DNA from: Parastagonospora avenae f. sp. tritici 18332-5
Lineage: Eukaryota; Ascomycota; Dothideomycetes; Pleosporales; Phaeosphaeriaceae
Length of the DNA: 47,297 bases
NCBI GenBank assembly: GCA_022559985.1
Contig: JAFJTR010000136.1
Span: 1-47,297, forward strand
Reading direction: 5' to 3'
The notes below the pieces were generated by a model, which ran no database searches, was not told where the DNA came from, and saw nothing but the letters and a program-made list of their open reading frames with translations. The stretch's first letter is position 1. Each line of letters begins with the position of its first letter. The position numbers were made by a program, and so were the translations under genes. Positions 8,511 to 20,100 of the stretch are shown one piece after another.

Positions 8511-11400
8511 ATGGCCACTGCGACTTTTTCACCAACAAGAACATCTAATCGGGCTTCATTCTCTTGCGTTCGCTGCTCTGAGCGGAAGGTGAAGTGCGAC
8601 CGACAGCGACCTTGCGGCGCTTGCGCAAAACATTGTGCAGACTGCGTCTACGGTCCATCGAGACAACCACAGAAGAAACCAAAACGTGTCAAGGTTCAGG
8701 CTCTAGCCGATCGCCTCGAGCAATATGAGGCTTTACTGCAGCGACACGGGATCGACAGAAGCGAGTTACCGATTGTCTCCAATCAACAGCTGCCTGACAG
8801 GCCAAGTCAAGCCAATGTGGCACTTTCGTCCGGAATTCATGGCCCAGTTCTACCTTTGTTAGGAAGAGAACAAGTATCTTGTAGCATGACAGAGACTCTG
8901 CACGGCATTGAGCCAACGAACATTAATTTGGTGGAGAAGTATGCCTTGTAATCCGATGCGCCCATTCGAGTACTGATTATTGCACAGTAGACTGTGGAGG
9001 AGAGTGGTAGAAGAGGTCAGTCTCCCAGCACATGATTATTCTCGCGCCTGGATCTTACCAGACGATCTCGTTATTCCGCCCCGGCCTTTGCGACGCAGCC
9101 TTAAGATAACGTTATGTGGTTATGGGTCTCGCATAACTTTCATCGCCTTTCGGTAGTTTCTTCACACAGATGTCTTGTAAGAATGAGAAGTGTGACAAAT
9201 TGTGCGAGTGTAGTGTTCAGACACCTGCACGAAAACCTACTAAGATTCTGACGCAGTCGCACGACTCCGAAAACATCATACACCATTCCAACACTTCGAG
9301 CGACGAGATTGATATAGATAACGAGCAAAGCTTTGTGTTCAGTGCCCGACCTCGACCAAAAGACAAATTGCGCTTTCCACCAACCCATGTCATACACCAA
9401 CTGTGGGAAGCATTTGTCGAGAACTTTGATCCGCTCACGAAGATCGTGCACATTCCATCCCTGCGGCCTGCAGTGGAGAGAGCCATCAGCGATGTAACTA
9501 AAATTCCGCGCGACACCTTGAGGTAATCATGTTCCGGCATACTATTATTAAAGGACACAGATTGTCAACAGAGATTTGGTGCGACACGTCGGAATATGCT
9601 ATCAAAGTACACTTCCGCCACGGAAGCGGCCTTGTCGCGAGCTAAGTTCATGGCTACCACAAGTCTTATCGTTCTTCAAGCGCTAGTGATCCATCTTTAC
9701 TCGATACGCGATGTCTACGAGCCCCGAGCTGTATGGACGTTGACAGGCGTGGCCGTTCGGATTGCTCAAGCCTTGGGTCTTGATCGAGACGGCACAGTTT
9801 TGGGCCTCTCTCTCTTCGACACCGAGATTCGGCGACGCATATTGTGGCAATTAAAGTCCCGTGACTTTCGTACTGCTGAGCTGCGTGATCTTGCTAAATT
9901 CCGAGACATTGGGACCGGTCCTGAAAGCACCGAGTGACCATCCAACATTGGCGGCAACGATTTGCACCCCGGTATGTCTAGCCTGGAAATGACATCGACG
10001 GGACTCACAGACGCTGCGTTCGTGGCGTTCAAGTTTGAGATGACCAAGTTTGCAGCCAGTCGAATCTCCACATTCCGCAAGCTAGGAAAAGATCCCAGCC
10101 ACTGGAATTTGGATACCCCAGGCACCGACGAAGCAGAAACCACAGCCTCAGTTGAGACACTCAAAGAAGCTCTCGAGATGAAATATTTACGATACTGCGA
10201 TCCCTCACAGCCGCTACATCTTGTGCTGTCATTGGTCGGTCGTTACAGCATGAACATAGTCACGTTTCTGTCGCACCGTCCACGAAGGTGGGCTCAAATG
10301 GAGCATGTACCACCCACAGAGCGTGCATTGGTCTAGGACGGTAGTATGAAGCTTCTGGATCAGTATAGCATGATGCAAACCAACCCCATGATCCAGCAAT
10401 TTACATGGCATGCGCGGTAAGTTGAAGTTATGAAAAGTATTGGAACAAGGTCCCTCTAGTAGTATGACTACTATGGATAACCGAGTAGGAGGGACAAGGC
10501 AGGGTGGCTGCAACGTATTGTATTGACCATAGTGTTTCGTTTTCACCGTCTCAGACTGTTGTGGTGGGTGCCATTGCCCACCAGGCAGTGCCTGCCACAC
10601 CAGCATGTCACATGACTCTCAAGCACCTTCTACCCTGGACTGAACCCAGATATTCTCAACAAAAAGTGTTGTTTCCCATTTGCTAATCCCTGAATGGTAA
10701 GTTGCACCTGTGCCAAATCCAAGTTGCTTGCGCGGACAGTAATGTTTTCCAAGACATTAATATCAATACACCTTGACGACATCACTATAGACAGGACAAC
10801 CGCTAACCTTGACCTCTAGCCTACTTTATTCAGTGGCACGCTTTTATCCATGTGCTCGACACTATTCGTGCAGAACCACTGCTACCGGACAGTTTGAAAG
10901 CATGGCAGCTTGTCGAGAGTATCTACGAAAGTACCCCAGAACTAGGATCGGACCTGAAGAAGCCCATACATGTAGCTATAGGCAATCTTTGTCTAAAAGC
11001 GTACAGCGCCCGCGAAACTGCATTGCTGAGCAACGAGATGTATTCAACGCCTACCCCGGTCTTCATCCGGAACTTGCGCCACCGCCGTGAGATTGCGGTC
11101 GAAAAGAGGAAACCCCGAGAAGCAAAGATGCAAAGATCATCAGAGGACAATTTTGGTTTAGGACTTGCGTCTGCCCACTCGGACGCCACACATTCGTTTC
11201 AGCAAAGCACAAGTCTGAACACGGCAAACAACTACCAGTCCAAAAAAGCCACTGATTTTGACCTTTCGCAACTCTCTGGTGGGTTCTATGATAACCTGGA
11301 GAATGAATTGTACATGGATCCGGACTTAGCTTTGCCTGAAGACTACAGCATGGCGGATTATGCACACGAACCAATCGATTGGAGCCAATGGGACGCGTGA
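8511..11400 (+). pseudogene. Decayed Zn2Cys6 transcription factor
   Basis: The first exon (ATG 8511 to 8938) keeps a perfect Zn2Cys6 cluster (CVRCSERKVKC...CGAC...C; C-x2-C-x6-C-x5-C-x2-C-x6-C), a basic linker and a short coiled coil. The remainder of a fungal C6 regulator can be followed in pieces: about 8988-9110, 9170-9522, 9566-10416 and 10820-11400 (including YEPRAVWTLTGVAVRIAQ, LRYCDPSQPLHL and HAFIHVLDTIRAEP). Several lesions are visible. No frame-keeping splice links 8988-9115 to the 9170 segment. About 20 conserved residues are missing near 9523-9565, where only 38 nt separate the segments. TGA at 9935-9937 and TAG at 10334-10336 occur where I expect Trp. The last intron is enlarged to about 400 nt and its ends do not keep frame. 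The last ~100 residues are intact. Sequencing errors could explain one lesion, not all. Confidence 0.85.
10417..10819 (+). other. Enlarged last intron of the pseudogene, about 400 nt
   Basis: It starts GTAAGT (10417) and ends CGCTAACC...CTCTAG (10819), so a normal donor, branch site and acceptor survive at the edges. The interior is about eight times longer than the other introns here. It contains short inverted repeats (GTCCCTC...GAGGGAC near 10450-10497; TGGTGGG...CCCACCA near 10560-10585) but no coding sequence. An inserted element is possible; no clear terminal repeats or target duplication were found. Confidence 0.5.
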
Positions 11401-12031
11401 CTTGCGGATTCGGATGTAATGCGCTCATCTACGCCCTGATTGGCTTATTTGGACATACAGCAAGCTCTTCCGGCCGGGCACAAAGCTCGGTGGCTGACAC
11501 GCAAACACAAATTACTCACACGGCAACTGATCCCGGCGCCTGTCACCGATTAGTACAATAAAACCTAAGAGGTCACATGAAATTTGCCCACAAAATATGA
11601 AGAGTCGGTTTTGTTGTTTCTTTGCCGCCAAACTTTCAAATAGGCGCCTGATTATGCTTGATTAGGTCAGTCTCACGGGATGCTCACAACTGGCGAACGA
11701 TTGCGCAAGCCACTTGTCATTTGTGTCACCTGCAGGCCCGGACCTTGAAGTGCTTGCCGAAGCTCAGTTGTTGAGGTCTCTAGGCGGTCGTTTGACCCGA
11801 CCAAGCTCTGATGTTTGTTTGTGTCTGCATGCGCGACCCAGGTGCTCAAGCTTGAGACAATGCTTGCTTCTCACACATGGCTTCAGAACTTCGTTTTTAA
11901 GAACCCGACGCTCACAGACTTTTCTTCACATAATCTATTCAGTGGTTTCATCGTCTTACAACAGATAGCAAAACTGAATATTCTGTCAAAAACATCCGAT
12001 CTTGATTATCTTTGAGCAAGCAACTGCAACC
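11401..12031. other. Intergenic region before the CCCH gene
   Basis: This lies between the pseudogene end and the ATG at 12032. Several short frames overlap, but none is convincing. It presumably holds the promoter and leader of the CCCH gene. No TATA box at a useful distance stands out. Confidence 0.4.
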
Positions 12032-13543
12032 ATGACGGTCAACGTATCTCAGCCTACAGCGCTACCGGAAGGTGACCGCTACTATCTTCTTCGCGGCAAT
12101 GTCATGGTACCTCTAGTGCCTGCCGACCAGATCCCTCTTCAGCTACGAGGATTGCCACGACAGTTGGCCCATCGCCAGATGTCCGACGAGAACTGGAAGC
12201 TCCTACACGAATCCAAGCATACTGCATATCCTCTGGCGATACAGATCCCGGAAAACTGCTCATCACCTTCATCTACGTCAAAGGCAAGCCCCGGCTTTCT
12301 TGCGCCCGATCACTACGTTCGAATCTCCCCAAAACACTTGAATGAAGTCACGACGCAGGCTTTCCACTCGTCTCCACCCGCAAACCCGGCTCAGTATCCT
12401 AGGATCGACTCTCGCTGCACTTACCAAGGTACTCCAAAGCATCCGGCATCTTTGAAGGATACTTTCGCATCAATCTACCCGCGAGATGCGCAAAGTTTCG
12501 GCTATCATGCCCCATATCCCTCAGGTGTTCAGCCCGACCCATCGAAGAAAGTATACTGTTCCCACTGGATCAAGACTGGCGAATGTTCATTCATCCAACA
12601 AGGTTGTAGGTACAAGCATGAGATGCCCAATCTAGAGAAGTTGCGCGAGCTTGGTGTGACACAAATCCCGAAGTGGTGGAAGGAGAAGTCTGCGATCACT
12701 GCTAGAGGTCCGACGTGGATGCAACAGCGCCTTGCTGCCGGTCATGGAGACGGTGCCCAGGTAGGAGATATGTCATCTACGCGCGCCTTTCCCGATCCTT
12801 CGACCTTCCGGACTGGGCAGCCTGTCAACTCTATCGAGTGTGACACGCCTCGGCAGCTACACGGTACCATGCAGGGAGGACCCGCATCTGAGCAGTCAGA
12901 AACTGTAGAGGTGCTTCGAAAGCCCATTCCGGAAGCGACGATGCGGCTAGAGAAGGAAATCACGAACCTCCTCATCGACATTGACGAAGAACCCGTATCT
13001 TCATATAGCCCGCAGTCATCAGGTTGTTCCTCGACCAGTGCTAGGTCCCGCCATGATCGAACACCATCTGCCAGCAGTGCTGCATCGTCACCCCCTGCTT
13101 CTGTACTCGACGAACCCATCACTAGGACCATCCCAGGCACCGCGAGACCACAGAGCGCCAAAGAAGCATCCAAAGAGCGCGCCATACGTCGCCGAATGTC
13201 ACCTCCTCCGAACCACCAGCAGTCCGACGCCAAAGACAGTTGCGCGCCAGTCAAGTCGAACATCAAAAACCCAAATGCCCTCCGCAAAGCATCAACTGGA
13301 TCTCCCACACCGCTCAAGCAAACGAGATTGGCCAAGTCAAAGCACTCAGTCGCTAGGAACATCTTGCCTGACTTGCCTGATTCGTGCAACAGTAGCACCG
13401 CCCACAAGACACAGTCAGAGCAGGTCAAAGCAAGCACAGGAGACAGGGCTCACAATGCTGCGCGTGCTAAAGGTTGCGCGAACAAGCGCGCGTCGATCGA
13501 GAGCAATGCACCGGCAACCGTTGCCAAGCATATTGCCGGATAG
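12032..13543 (+). CDS. CCCH zinc-finger protein, 503 aa
   Basis: A single-exon frame starts at ATG 12032 (context CAACCATGA). Residues about 1-70 form a conserved-looking N-terminal block (DRYYLLRGNVMVPLVPADQ). One CCCH finger is visible: C176, C185, C192 and H196, spaced C-x8-C-x6-C-x3-H, within HWIKTGEC and CRYKHEMPN. The variant x6 spacing occurs in fungal single-finger proteins. The C-terminal ~300 residues are Ser/Pro/Lys-rich and low in complexity, as in proteins that recruit partners. CCCH fingers usually bind RNA, so a cytoplasmic or nuclear RNA-binding role is likely, but the target is unknown. A long antisense frame inside the gene is a shadow. Confidence 0.88.
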   Translation: MTVNVSQPTALPEGDRYYLLRGNVMVPLVPADQIPLQLRGLPRQLAHRQMSDENWKLLHESKHTAYPLAIQIPENCSSPSSTSKASPGFLAPDHYVRISPKHLNEVTTQAFHSSPPANPAQYPRIDSRCTYQGTPKHPASLKDTFASIYPRDAQSFGYHAPYPSGVQPDPSKKVYCSHWIKTGECSFIQQGCRYKHEMPNLEKLRELGVTQIPKWWKEKSAITARGPTWMQQRLAAGHGDGAQVGDMSSTRAFPDPSTFRTGQPVNSIECDTPRQLHGTMQGGPASEQSETVEVLRKPIPEATMRLEKEITNLLIDIDEEPVSSYSPQSSGCSSTSARSRHDRTPSASSAASSPPASVLDEPITRTIPGTARPQSAKEASKERAIRRRMSPPPNHQQSDAKDSCAPVKSNIKNPNALRKASTGSPTPLKQTRLAKSKHSVARNILPDLPDSCNSSTAHKTQSEQVKASTGDRAHNAARAKGCANKRASIESNAPATVAKHIAG

Positions 13544-14010
13544 ATGTATGCGGTGGTGCGACGTTGCTCCCACTTGCCCGACGGATATGTCACATTGACA
13601 CTGAGAGGTGTAATATTGAGAGCTCACGTGTATGATATAAGATTGATTCTATTTGTAAGGCATGGTTAGATCCTGGGCTCGGTTTTCTTTTTCGTCGCTT
13701 TTTTCTCACTTTCCTTCATTAAACTTTTGTGTATTATTTTGTTTATGGATTCGCATCGTGCTATAGAAGTATCACTGTTCGTCAAAAATCTATACTGAAG
13801 GGAGACGTGATACAATTGCGCCTCACTGCGTCTCAAGGATCCGTGTTGCTGTGAATTGACTCGCAAAGCATCTTTTGAATCTTGATCAGATATATCCAGC
13901 AATTCGAAGTACATATTCTTTCTGCCAGAATTGGTTCATGCAACCACACTCGAGACAAGCGTGAGATTTTCATCCGCAACCTTGCTGATGGAGAGATGCA
14001 GCTATTCTTG
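13544..14010. other. Convergent 3' regions, T-rich
   Basis: The CCCH gene (plus) and the repeat protein (minus) converge here. A T-rich tract at about 13680-13745 is present. No gene was seen. Confidence 0.5.
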
Positions 14011-15165
14011 CTAATCCAATACTTTCCTGTCTTCTCCACCCGGACCGTCGCCATCCCCATCAAAGTATTCACACAGCGGCATGCGATAAACTGCAAATGC
14101 ATTAGCATCAATCTTCATCAGCCTCCAAATTCAAATACTCACAGTCGCCCTCCGGCGTCTCCCACACATCCGTCGCCTTAATATAACAAAAGTCCTACAC
14201 CGTCATAGTCAGCGCGCCCTCCCATAACCCGCACATCTCACACACTCACCGTCGTCAAACTCCACCAAACCGTCCCATTCGTCTCGACCAAGCACTGCAT
14301 CACCACAGTCTGGTTGAATTCGTACACCTTCTCCACGCTGCAAGGCGTGTCTGCGCAGCTGCGACAGTTGGAGTATTCTTCGCCGATGGTGAGGCTGACG
14401 AGATAACGCGCTGCTCGTTCAGCAAGTCCTGGAGAGGCTTCGCGCTTGTTCACATCGCTCGTACCGTTCTCGTTATTATGGTTTGCGATCTCAAGGAGTG
14501 GGACGGGGCCGCATGGGTCGAGGGAGGTTATGTCGGGCTTTGAGTAAAGGTTTGCCTGTGCGACGTAGCAGTTGTTGGTTGTTTTCATCCAGTAGCTTGC
14601 GCGCGTTAGGAGGATGGTGCGTTTGATGGGTGCGACGACTTACGGGTCATCGATGATCACTTGCCCATCGGGATACCAGCACGTTAGCTCCAACTCCGTG
14701 TCTTCTCGGAGGTACGCCACGGTGTCGCAACTGATCTGCGGACAAACTCTGCATTCAGTCTTGTACTTGAGTGTCGCGTCTTCGATGGTGAGGTTTTGCT
14801 TTTCGGAATCAGGGCCGCAATATGGGATGTCGTCTGTATCTATGACGACCCATTAGAGTGCATGTTGAAGAAAATCGACGAAACTTACAGTCACCAGCGT
14901 ACTCGGCAACATCGTATTGTGTGATGTAGCATCCAGCGTCACTCTTCAGCCACAGCTGATCACCCATGATCTTCGTCCCGCGCGTCCAGCATGTCACATT
15001 CAGGGCCTCGTCAAAGTCGTAGGAAAGCTGATTGGGACACAGCGAGCGTGGGCAAGTCTTGCATTCCGTTCTAATGTCTGCGGATGTACTTATATGCGGT
15101 TTGAAGTCCGCATGAGCGAGTACGGCGAACAATAGGGGGATTAGTAGTGAACAAGACGCCAACAT
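14011..15165 (-). CDS. Secreted three-repeat cysteine-rich (SH3-like) protein, 316 aa
   Basis: Model: complement(join(14011..14090,14143..14194,14250..14595,14644..14839,14889..15165)). All four introns (52, 55, 48, 49 nt) have GT-AG ends, good branch sites and consistent phase. Residues 1-19 are a signal peptide (LLIPLLFAVLAHA). The mature chain has three repeats, each with six Cys: 35/38/43/59/79/100, 122/125/130/146/167/186 and 235/238/243/259/276/297. The first four are spaced identically (C-x2-C-x4-C-x15-C). Each repeat has a TCW or QCL strand and a W-x-K/T...CY(I/V) strand, reminiscent of bacterial-type SH3 folds. Introns 1 and 4 fall at matching places (after a GD, phase 1, 6-7 residues before the sixth Cys). 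The C-terminus is Asp/Gly-rich. It is probably extracellular; wall binding or effector-like roles are speculative. Confidence 0.88.
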
Positions 15166-15836
15166 TATGGATAATCATATGGCAGGACGAGAGAAACGAG
15201 TGAAGAAACACCGATAGAGCTACACTGCGAAGAAGACGTGGGGAGCAGTGTAACGTGATTCCGGTGCACTCAAATCCCGCACTGCCGTTCCGGTTTCGCT
15301 GTGGTGTATTGCATAGGATGACTGCATCGGTTCGATGGCTGCGACTTCGAGTCACGTAATATGGTACCACTTCACTAGACGCAGTATATTGGCGACACTT
15401 TCGTACGTACTTCATGCTAATAGCGTCAATATCTCTGTCTTCATCCATCGTCCATGTAACGATACTGTCTACTTCTGTCATAAGACGCTTCTCGGAATCA
15501 GGTGTGTCATTGCTCGTTCCTGAAAATACTCGAGAGCACTATACTGGGCCAATCATATTACCAGTCCGACTTATGGATCGCGGGGTGGACCTGGCCAAGC
15601 TTTGTGCTGGTGCATATAGTATGCTGGACAAGTTCAGGCTGAAGTCGCAGCATCAGCGCTACCACAGATTAGCGGGTCTCTCGGAAGATCCAATTAGTCA
15701 ATTGTGGACCTCTACGAGAAGTCTGCTTCGAGTGTGAACCACAGGGCCGAAAAGTGTCACAGCGGCTTTTCGCCATAGAATTGATCTTATACACTTTCCC
15801 TAACTTAATCTTCAAATACATCTCCCACACAAACCA
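15166..15836. other. Intergenic region, promoter of the repeat protein
   Basis: This lies upstream of the minus-strand gene starting at 15165 and downstream of the heme-protein gene ending at 15837. Frames here are shadows or lack supporting features. Confidence 0.45.
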
Positions 15837-16474
15837 TCAAGGACTCCCTATCTTCGCCCGCCCCAAATCAAACACGACCTGCCCCTGCTCCGTATGTCTT
15901 GACACACTCGCCGCCTGATCCGCCCTCTTCGCCGGCGCATTCGGATTCATCACAAACCCAATCCTCGGCATCCTATCCCCCGCCCCAAACGTCGTCCCAT
16001 CCGTCTGAACACACCTCTCACACAGAAAAGTATAAGTCCAATGCGTGACGTTAACATATGTCCCATTCGCAATCGCGCGCTGGGAGAAAGTGCCGGTCGC
16101 AATGGTGGGTGAGGCGTAGGTACTATGCGGAATTGGTATGGTGCAGTGGAGGCATGGTATGAGGGGAGAACGTACGCTGTTTTCCGGAAACTGGCCACGA
16201 TATTTTGGCCATTGGGCCATGCAATCAGAAGCAGTTTGTTGAGCATGCCGCCACCGAGGCTGACGCCGCTGTAGCCGGTGCCTTTGCCGCCGATGGTGGC
16301 GATGAAGGAGGTGTTGGTGATGCTGTTTGCGGGGAGGGCGAGGCCGAAGAACATGCCGCTGGTGTGTTGAAAGAGGTTGAAGGTGATGCCAGACTTTGGG
16401 TCGGTGTAGGGGGATGGGGTTTGCGCGGTTGTAAGTGTGGCAAGGGCTCCAGTGAGGAAGGTGAGGGTCTTCAT
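15837..16474 (-). CDS. Secreted CDH-type cytochrome domain protein (AA8-like), 194 aa
   Basis: Model: complement(join(15837..16122,16176..16474)), with one 53-nt phase-2 intron. The signal peptide is MKTLTFLTGALATLTTAQ. The rest matches the cytochrome domain of cellobiose dehydrogenase: YTDPKSGITF at the mature start, GLALP, and GGGMLNKLLLIAWPNG carrying M77. The end has H176 before a VVFDL strand. M77 and H176 are the expected heme-b ligands of this fold. C134 and C137 (LCERC) can form the domain's disulfide. The usual flavin dehydrogenase, membrane anchor and cellulose-binding module are absent, so it is a stand-alone cytochrome. Such proteins may pass electrons to lytic polysaccharide monooxygenases or other oxidoreductases outside the cell; the partner is not in this window. 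Confidence 0.9.
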
Positions 16475-17170
16475 GATGGGAGTAGCTCTGCAAGAAGGAG
16501 AAATTTAGAGTTAATGTTTGTCTACAATTATGATGCTATGCCAAAGTCGTTGATTCCTTATGCACTCTTATACAGACTCCAAAGCTCAGAACATCTCTTC
16601 CATCCCCGTGCGTTCTACTCCTTTCCGACGCACTTCATCTGCGTAGCAGATTGTGCTCTGGAGGACCTCATATATCGGCAAAGCGATTGATTGTGACTGA
16701 GGCTCACTTCTGGCCCAACGAACATGTCGGTAGATATGTAATAACAATTGTTTGCGCGCTAATTGGTGGTCCATAGACGCGTCCTTAGATTGAGCTAGGC
16801 CGACCAACGAGATCTCGATAGACTCCTGCAGGAGATAGTTAGGTTAAGGCACACAATTCTACAAGCCATGCCCGTAGGTATGAAGCCTGAATGAATAAGA
16901 AGTTGCAGCATGTGTCGGTAGTCGAAGCTAGGGAGACGAGCCGTGCGATCTATCTCCCTAGGGTGCCACAGGGCGCGGGACGAGAGCATGTTCGACGCAA
17001 TGCACCCGAAGATGGTACCTCGTACACGATCTCATCCGGTTGTGAATCCGTTGATGAGGGCTCTCAACACAAGACTTTGTACACGACTGTATTTATTTCA
17101 GCTAAGAATATATCACCTACTTCTAGCCAACCTCGAGGCTCCTACCATATTTCGTCCTTTCGGGTACACA
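16475..17170. other. Intergenic region, promoter of the heme protein
   Basis: On the minus strand TATAAGA (16566-16572) lies about 95 nt before the ATG at 16474 and may be its TATA element. The right part is the 3' region of PAN2. No gene was seen. Confidence 0.45.
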
Positions 17171-20100
17171 TCATCGCCGCATCGGGCTCCTAAACCCAAC
17201 ACCACCGAATGCACCCCCTTTCTTTGGCGTCGTCATGGGCTCTGGGGTGTCTCTGCCTGCTCCAGTCGCTGTCACCCCCGCTGGCATGCTGTTTCTGTTT
17301 CCACTCCCTGGCGCCTTGAATTTGACCTGGCTACCGGTCGCGTAGATGTCATTCAACATGGGCTCCAACACCCCGGCATCTACAAATTCTTCATACTTGC
17401 GCCAAAGCTTCAGCGCTGTCGTTGCATCCTCGATACTGTCATGTGTATCTTGCTGAATTTGTTCTTTGAGGACGCACCAAGCCAGAAACTTGAGGTTGAG
17501 TTTCCGCTTGAAGTCGGGGAGGAAGAACAGGTTGGATGTGTCTACAACTTGCGATCTGGGCACATGGATGTTGATGGTGCGGAAGTCATTGGCGAGACTG
17601 TGGCCGACGAAGACGCAGCCAAGATTGAGGAGAAGCCAGAGCTTTTTGTAGGCATGTTTGAGGCTCACAGGCGCGTGCGGAGAAGTTTCGCGGTTGAGAT
17701 CACCGGGTGAGATGCCGGACCACTCTGTGAGGTAATCGACGACTTGTTCGGTAACGGCGATGTAGTCGTCAATAAAAGGAAGACCGGCGTGTTCGCCTTC
17801 GCCACGACAGACTGATACACGTGCGAGTCCCTTGCGATCTGGCCGGATGGTCTGTCTGGTACCGTCCGCTTTCATCTCAATCTCTTCAGCTTGGAGTCGG
17901 ATGAATTCTGCGTCGATGGCTACGGGGTAGCCTGGACGAGGCGCCTCTGTCGAAGCCTGTAAAAGCTTGAACTTGTCATCTGGTGGCGTTGGGTTCGATG
18001 ACCACCATCGATACAATATCGATGTATCTAGACTTTCCTTCCATGAGTCATCGATTTTGTTCCTGGCAGGCTTCGTCTGGAATGTTAGAACTGAGGGGAG
18101 CTTCCAGCTGGGTTCAAATCGGAGAGCCTCTTCTCTTGGTATAGGCCTGACTAGGAAGTCGTTGAAGAGATGCCACTTGTCTTCTGCATCCGGCTCGCGA
18201 CACGAAGGCCCTGTGTTAATGGTTGCGACCAGATGAGGCTTCTGGTGCTCTCCACTATTTATGTCGGCAACGACACCCACCAACTCATATACCATGATGT
18301 CGAAAACGCCGCGCTGCAAGTGCAACTTCAAGTCTTGACCCTCAAAGCAGTAGAATTGACCTTGATCTACTATGATCCCGATCTCATGCGGCAGCCAATT
18401 GGGTATTGACCACAACAGCTTCGCTTCGTGGCTCTGGATCGCAGCGTTCAACATCAGTACGCCAGGTACCGACTGTATCGTCTTCCGTTGCACCATTTGC
18501 TGGTATCGATTGCATTTTGTGCACCATCCTCGCGTTTGATCTTGTCGCTCCACACTGGCTTTTAGTATTTGTGAGAAAGTCGGGCGCGGTATCCTCGTAT
18601 TCTTCATCACATGCTTCGCCGGATACACAAGCTCATTAACAAAGTTCTTACCACCTCTTATGGTCTCATTGGCGCATTGCGCACACCTCATGCTTGCTCG
18701 TGCCTGCGTCTCCAACACCTGGTCCATCAAAGAAGTACCGCCATGGCTTGGTAGCAGTTGTCGAAATTCTTCCGAGATCTTGTCGAGCAAGAAGCGATTC
18801 AAATTCTGTATCATGCTGGTAAGGGCAACATTCGGCGCGAATTCTTCGAGCAGATTAAGCGAGACCGCATTTGACAAGCCGCTGAACGTCTTCAAGAAAT
18901 TTGACGCTTGGCAGTTCAACCCAGCCGCTTTCTCAAGCATGTCAATGAGGAAGCCGAGCTCGCACAAGAGGCACGACTCGAAGAGACACGGTGATGCCGT
19001 GTGCTGCAATGCAAGATTCCGGATCAACGGCGTGAAGCGGAACAGCTGCAGTAGCGAGTTCGCATAAGAGTTGGTAATGTGGGTTTCGAGACCTGAGAAT
19101 GGCGTCTGGTTGTAGTAGGCAAAGTCAAAGTCATCCACTCCAAACTTGCTGTATTTGATCTCCACGTTTCCATACATCGCAGGAACGTCTTTTCGTGTCA
19201 CATCGTCGAGGTGGAGGTCAGTAAGTGTCTCCATGGTTTCAACAGCCTTGGCATCTGCCTCGCTTAGTGACAGTGATGTTCGGGACTTCTCGCTCAAGAA
19301 TTTGGGCGGAGTTAGAGAGTCACTAGACCGGTCTGTCTGTCTAGTGACCTCTACCTGGTTTCTTCGCTTGATCCTGGGGTTCTTGGCGAAGAATCCCATG
19401 TCAGTTCGTGTCATGTTGCTCAAAATTGCAGCATCAATCTTTGGTGGTGGTGCCCCTACTTCGAAGACCATATGGCTTGGCCAGCCTGAGAGGAGGGTCT
19501 CCTTGTAGTACGGCATGCCGATTGTGTTAAGTGGACTTTGGATCGTTAGCATCTAGCAAACCTAGCCATATCTAGACTTACGTATCAAGGCTCCAGTCCA
19601 TAGATGCCGGCGGAATGACATGATCAGCAAACTCTGTAGGATTACTGTACTCTGGAAAGTGCACTTTGGCCGGCGAACCCCACAAATGGACGTGGGAGTT
19701 GGAATCGGCCAGCGCGAAAGCCTCGCCCGACGGAGCCATCTCGAAGCCAGCTAGATACGAGTCATATAGATTGAGCTGTCGAAGGTTCGCCGAGTCGGGA
19801 TTCATAAGGTCAATCACCTGCATCTGTCCGTTCTGCGAGGCGATGATAGCGGTAGTGGACATGCGAGGATGCATCCGTACAAAGGCTGCACCGGTGTGAA
19901 ACGGAACGGGTGCCAGTTGCTTCAGAGTCTTCAAAGAGAAGACATTGGTGAAAGGATCCAGCATGTAGGCATATTGCTGCCGCGGAGACCAGCCGCACGT
20001 AGCAAGGAAGTCGCCTTTCGCATCCATATCACTGATGCTTCCGGTGTGGCCTTCAAAAACTTTGATGACAGAGAGCGAATTAGAATCAAGTATGTGTATG

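Noticed and set aside
9935..10336. Repeat-induced point mutation as the cause of the pseudogene stops
   Set aside because: Only the TAG at 10334 fits the CpA-to-TpA context; the TGA at 9935 does not, and the surrounding sequence is not AT-skewed.
12742..13437. A 231-codon antisense frame within the CCCH gene
   Set aside because: A mirror frame of a Ser/Pro-rich coding region; no independent evidence.
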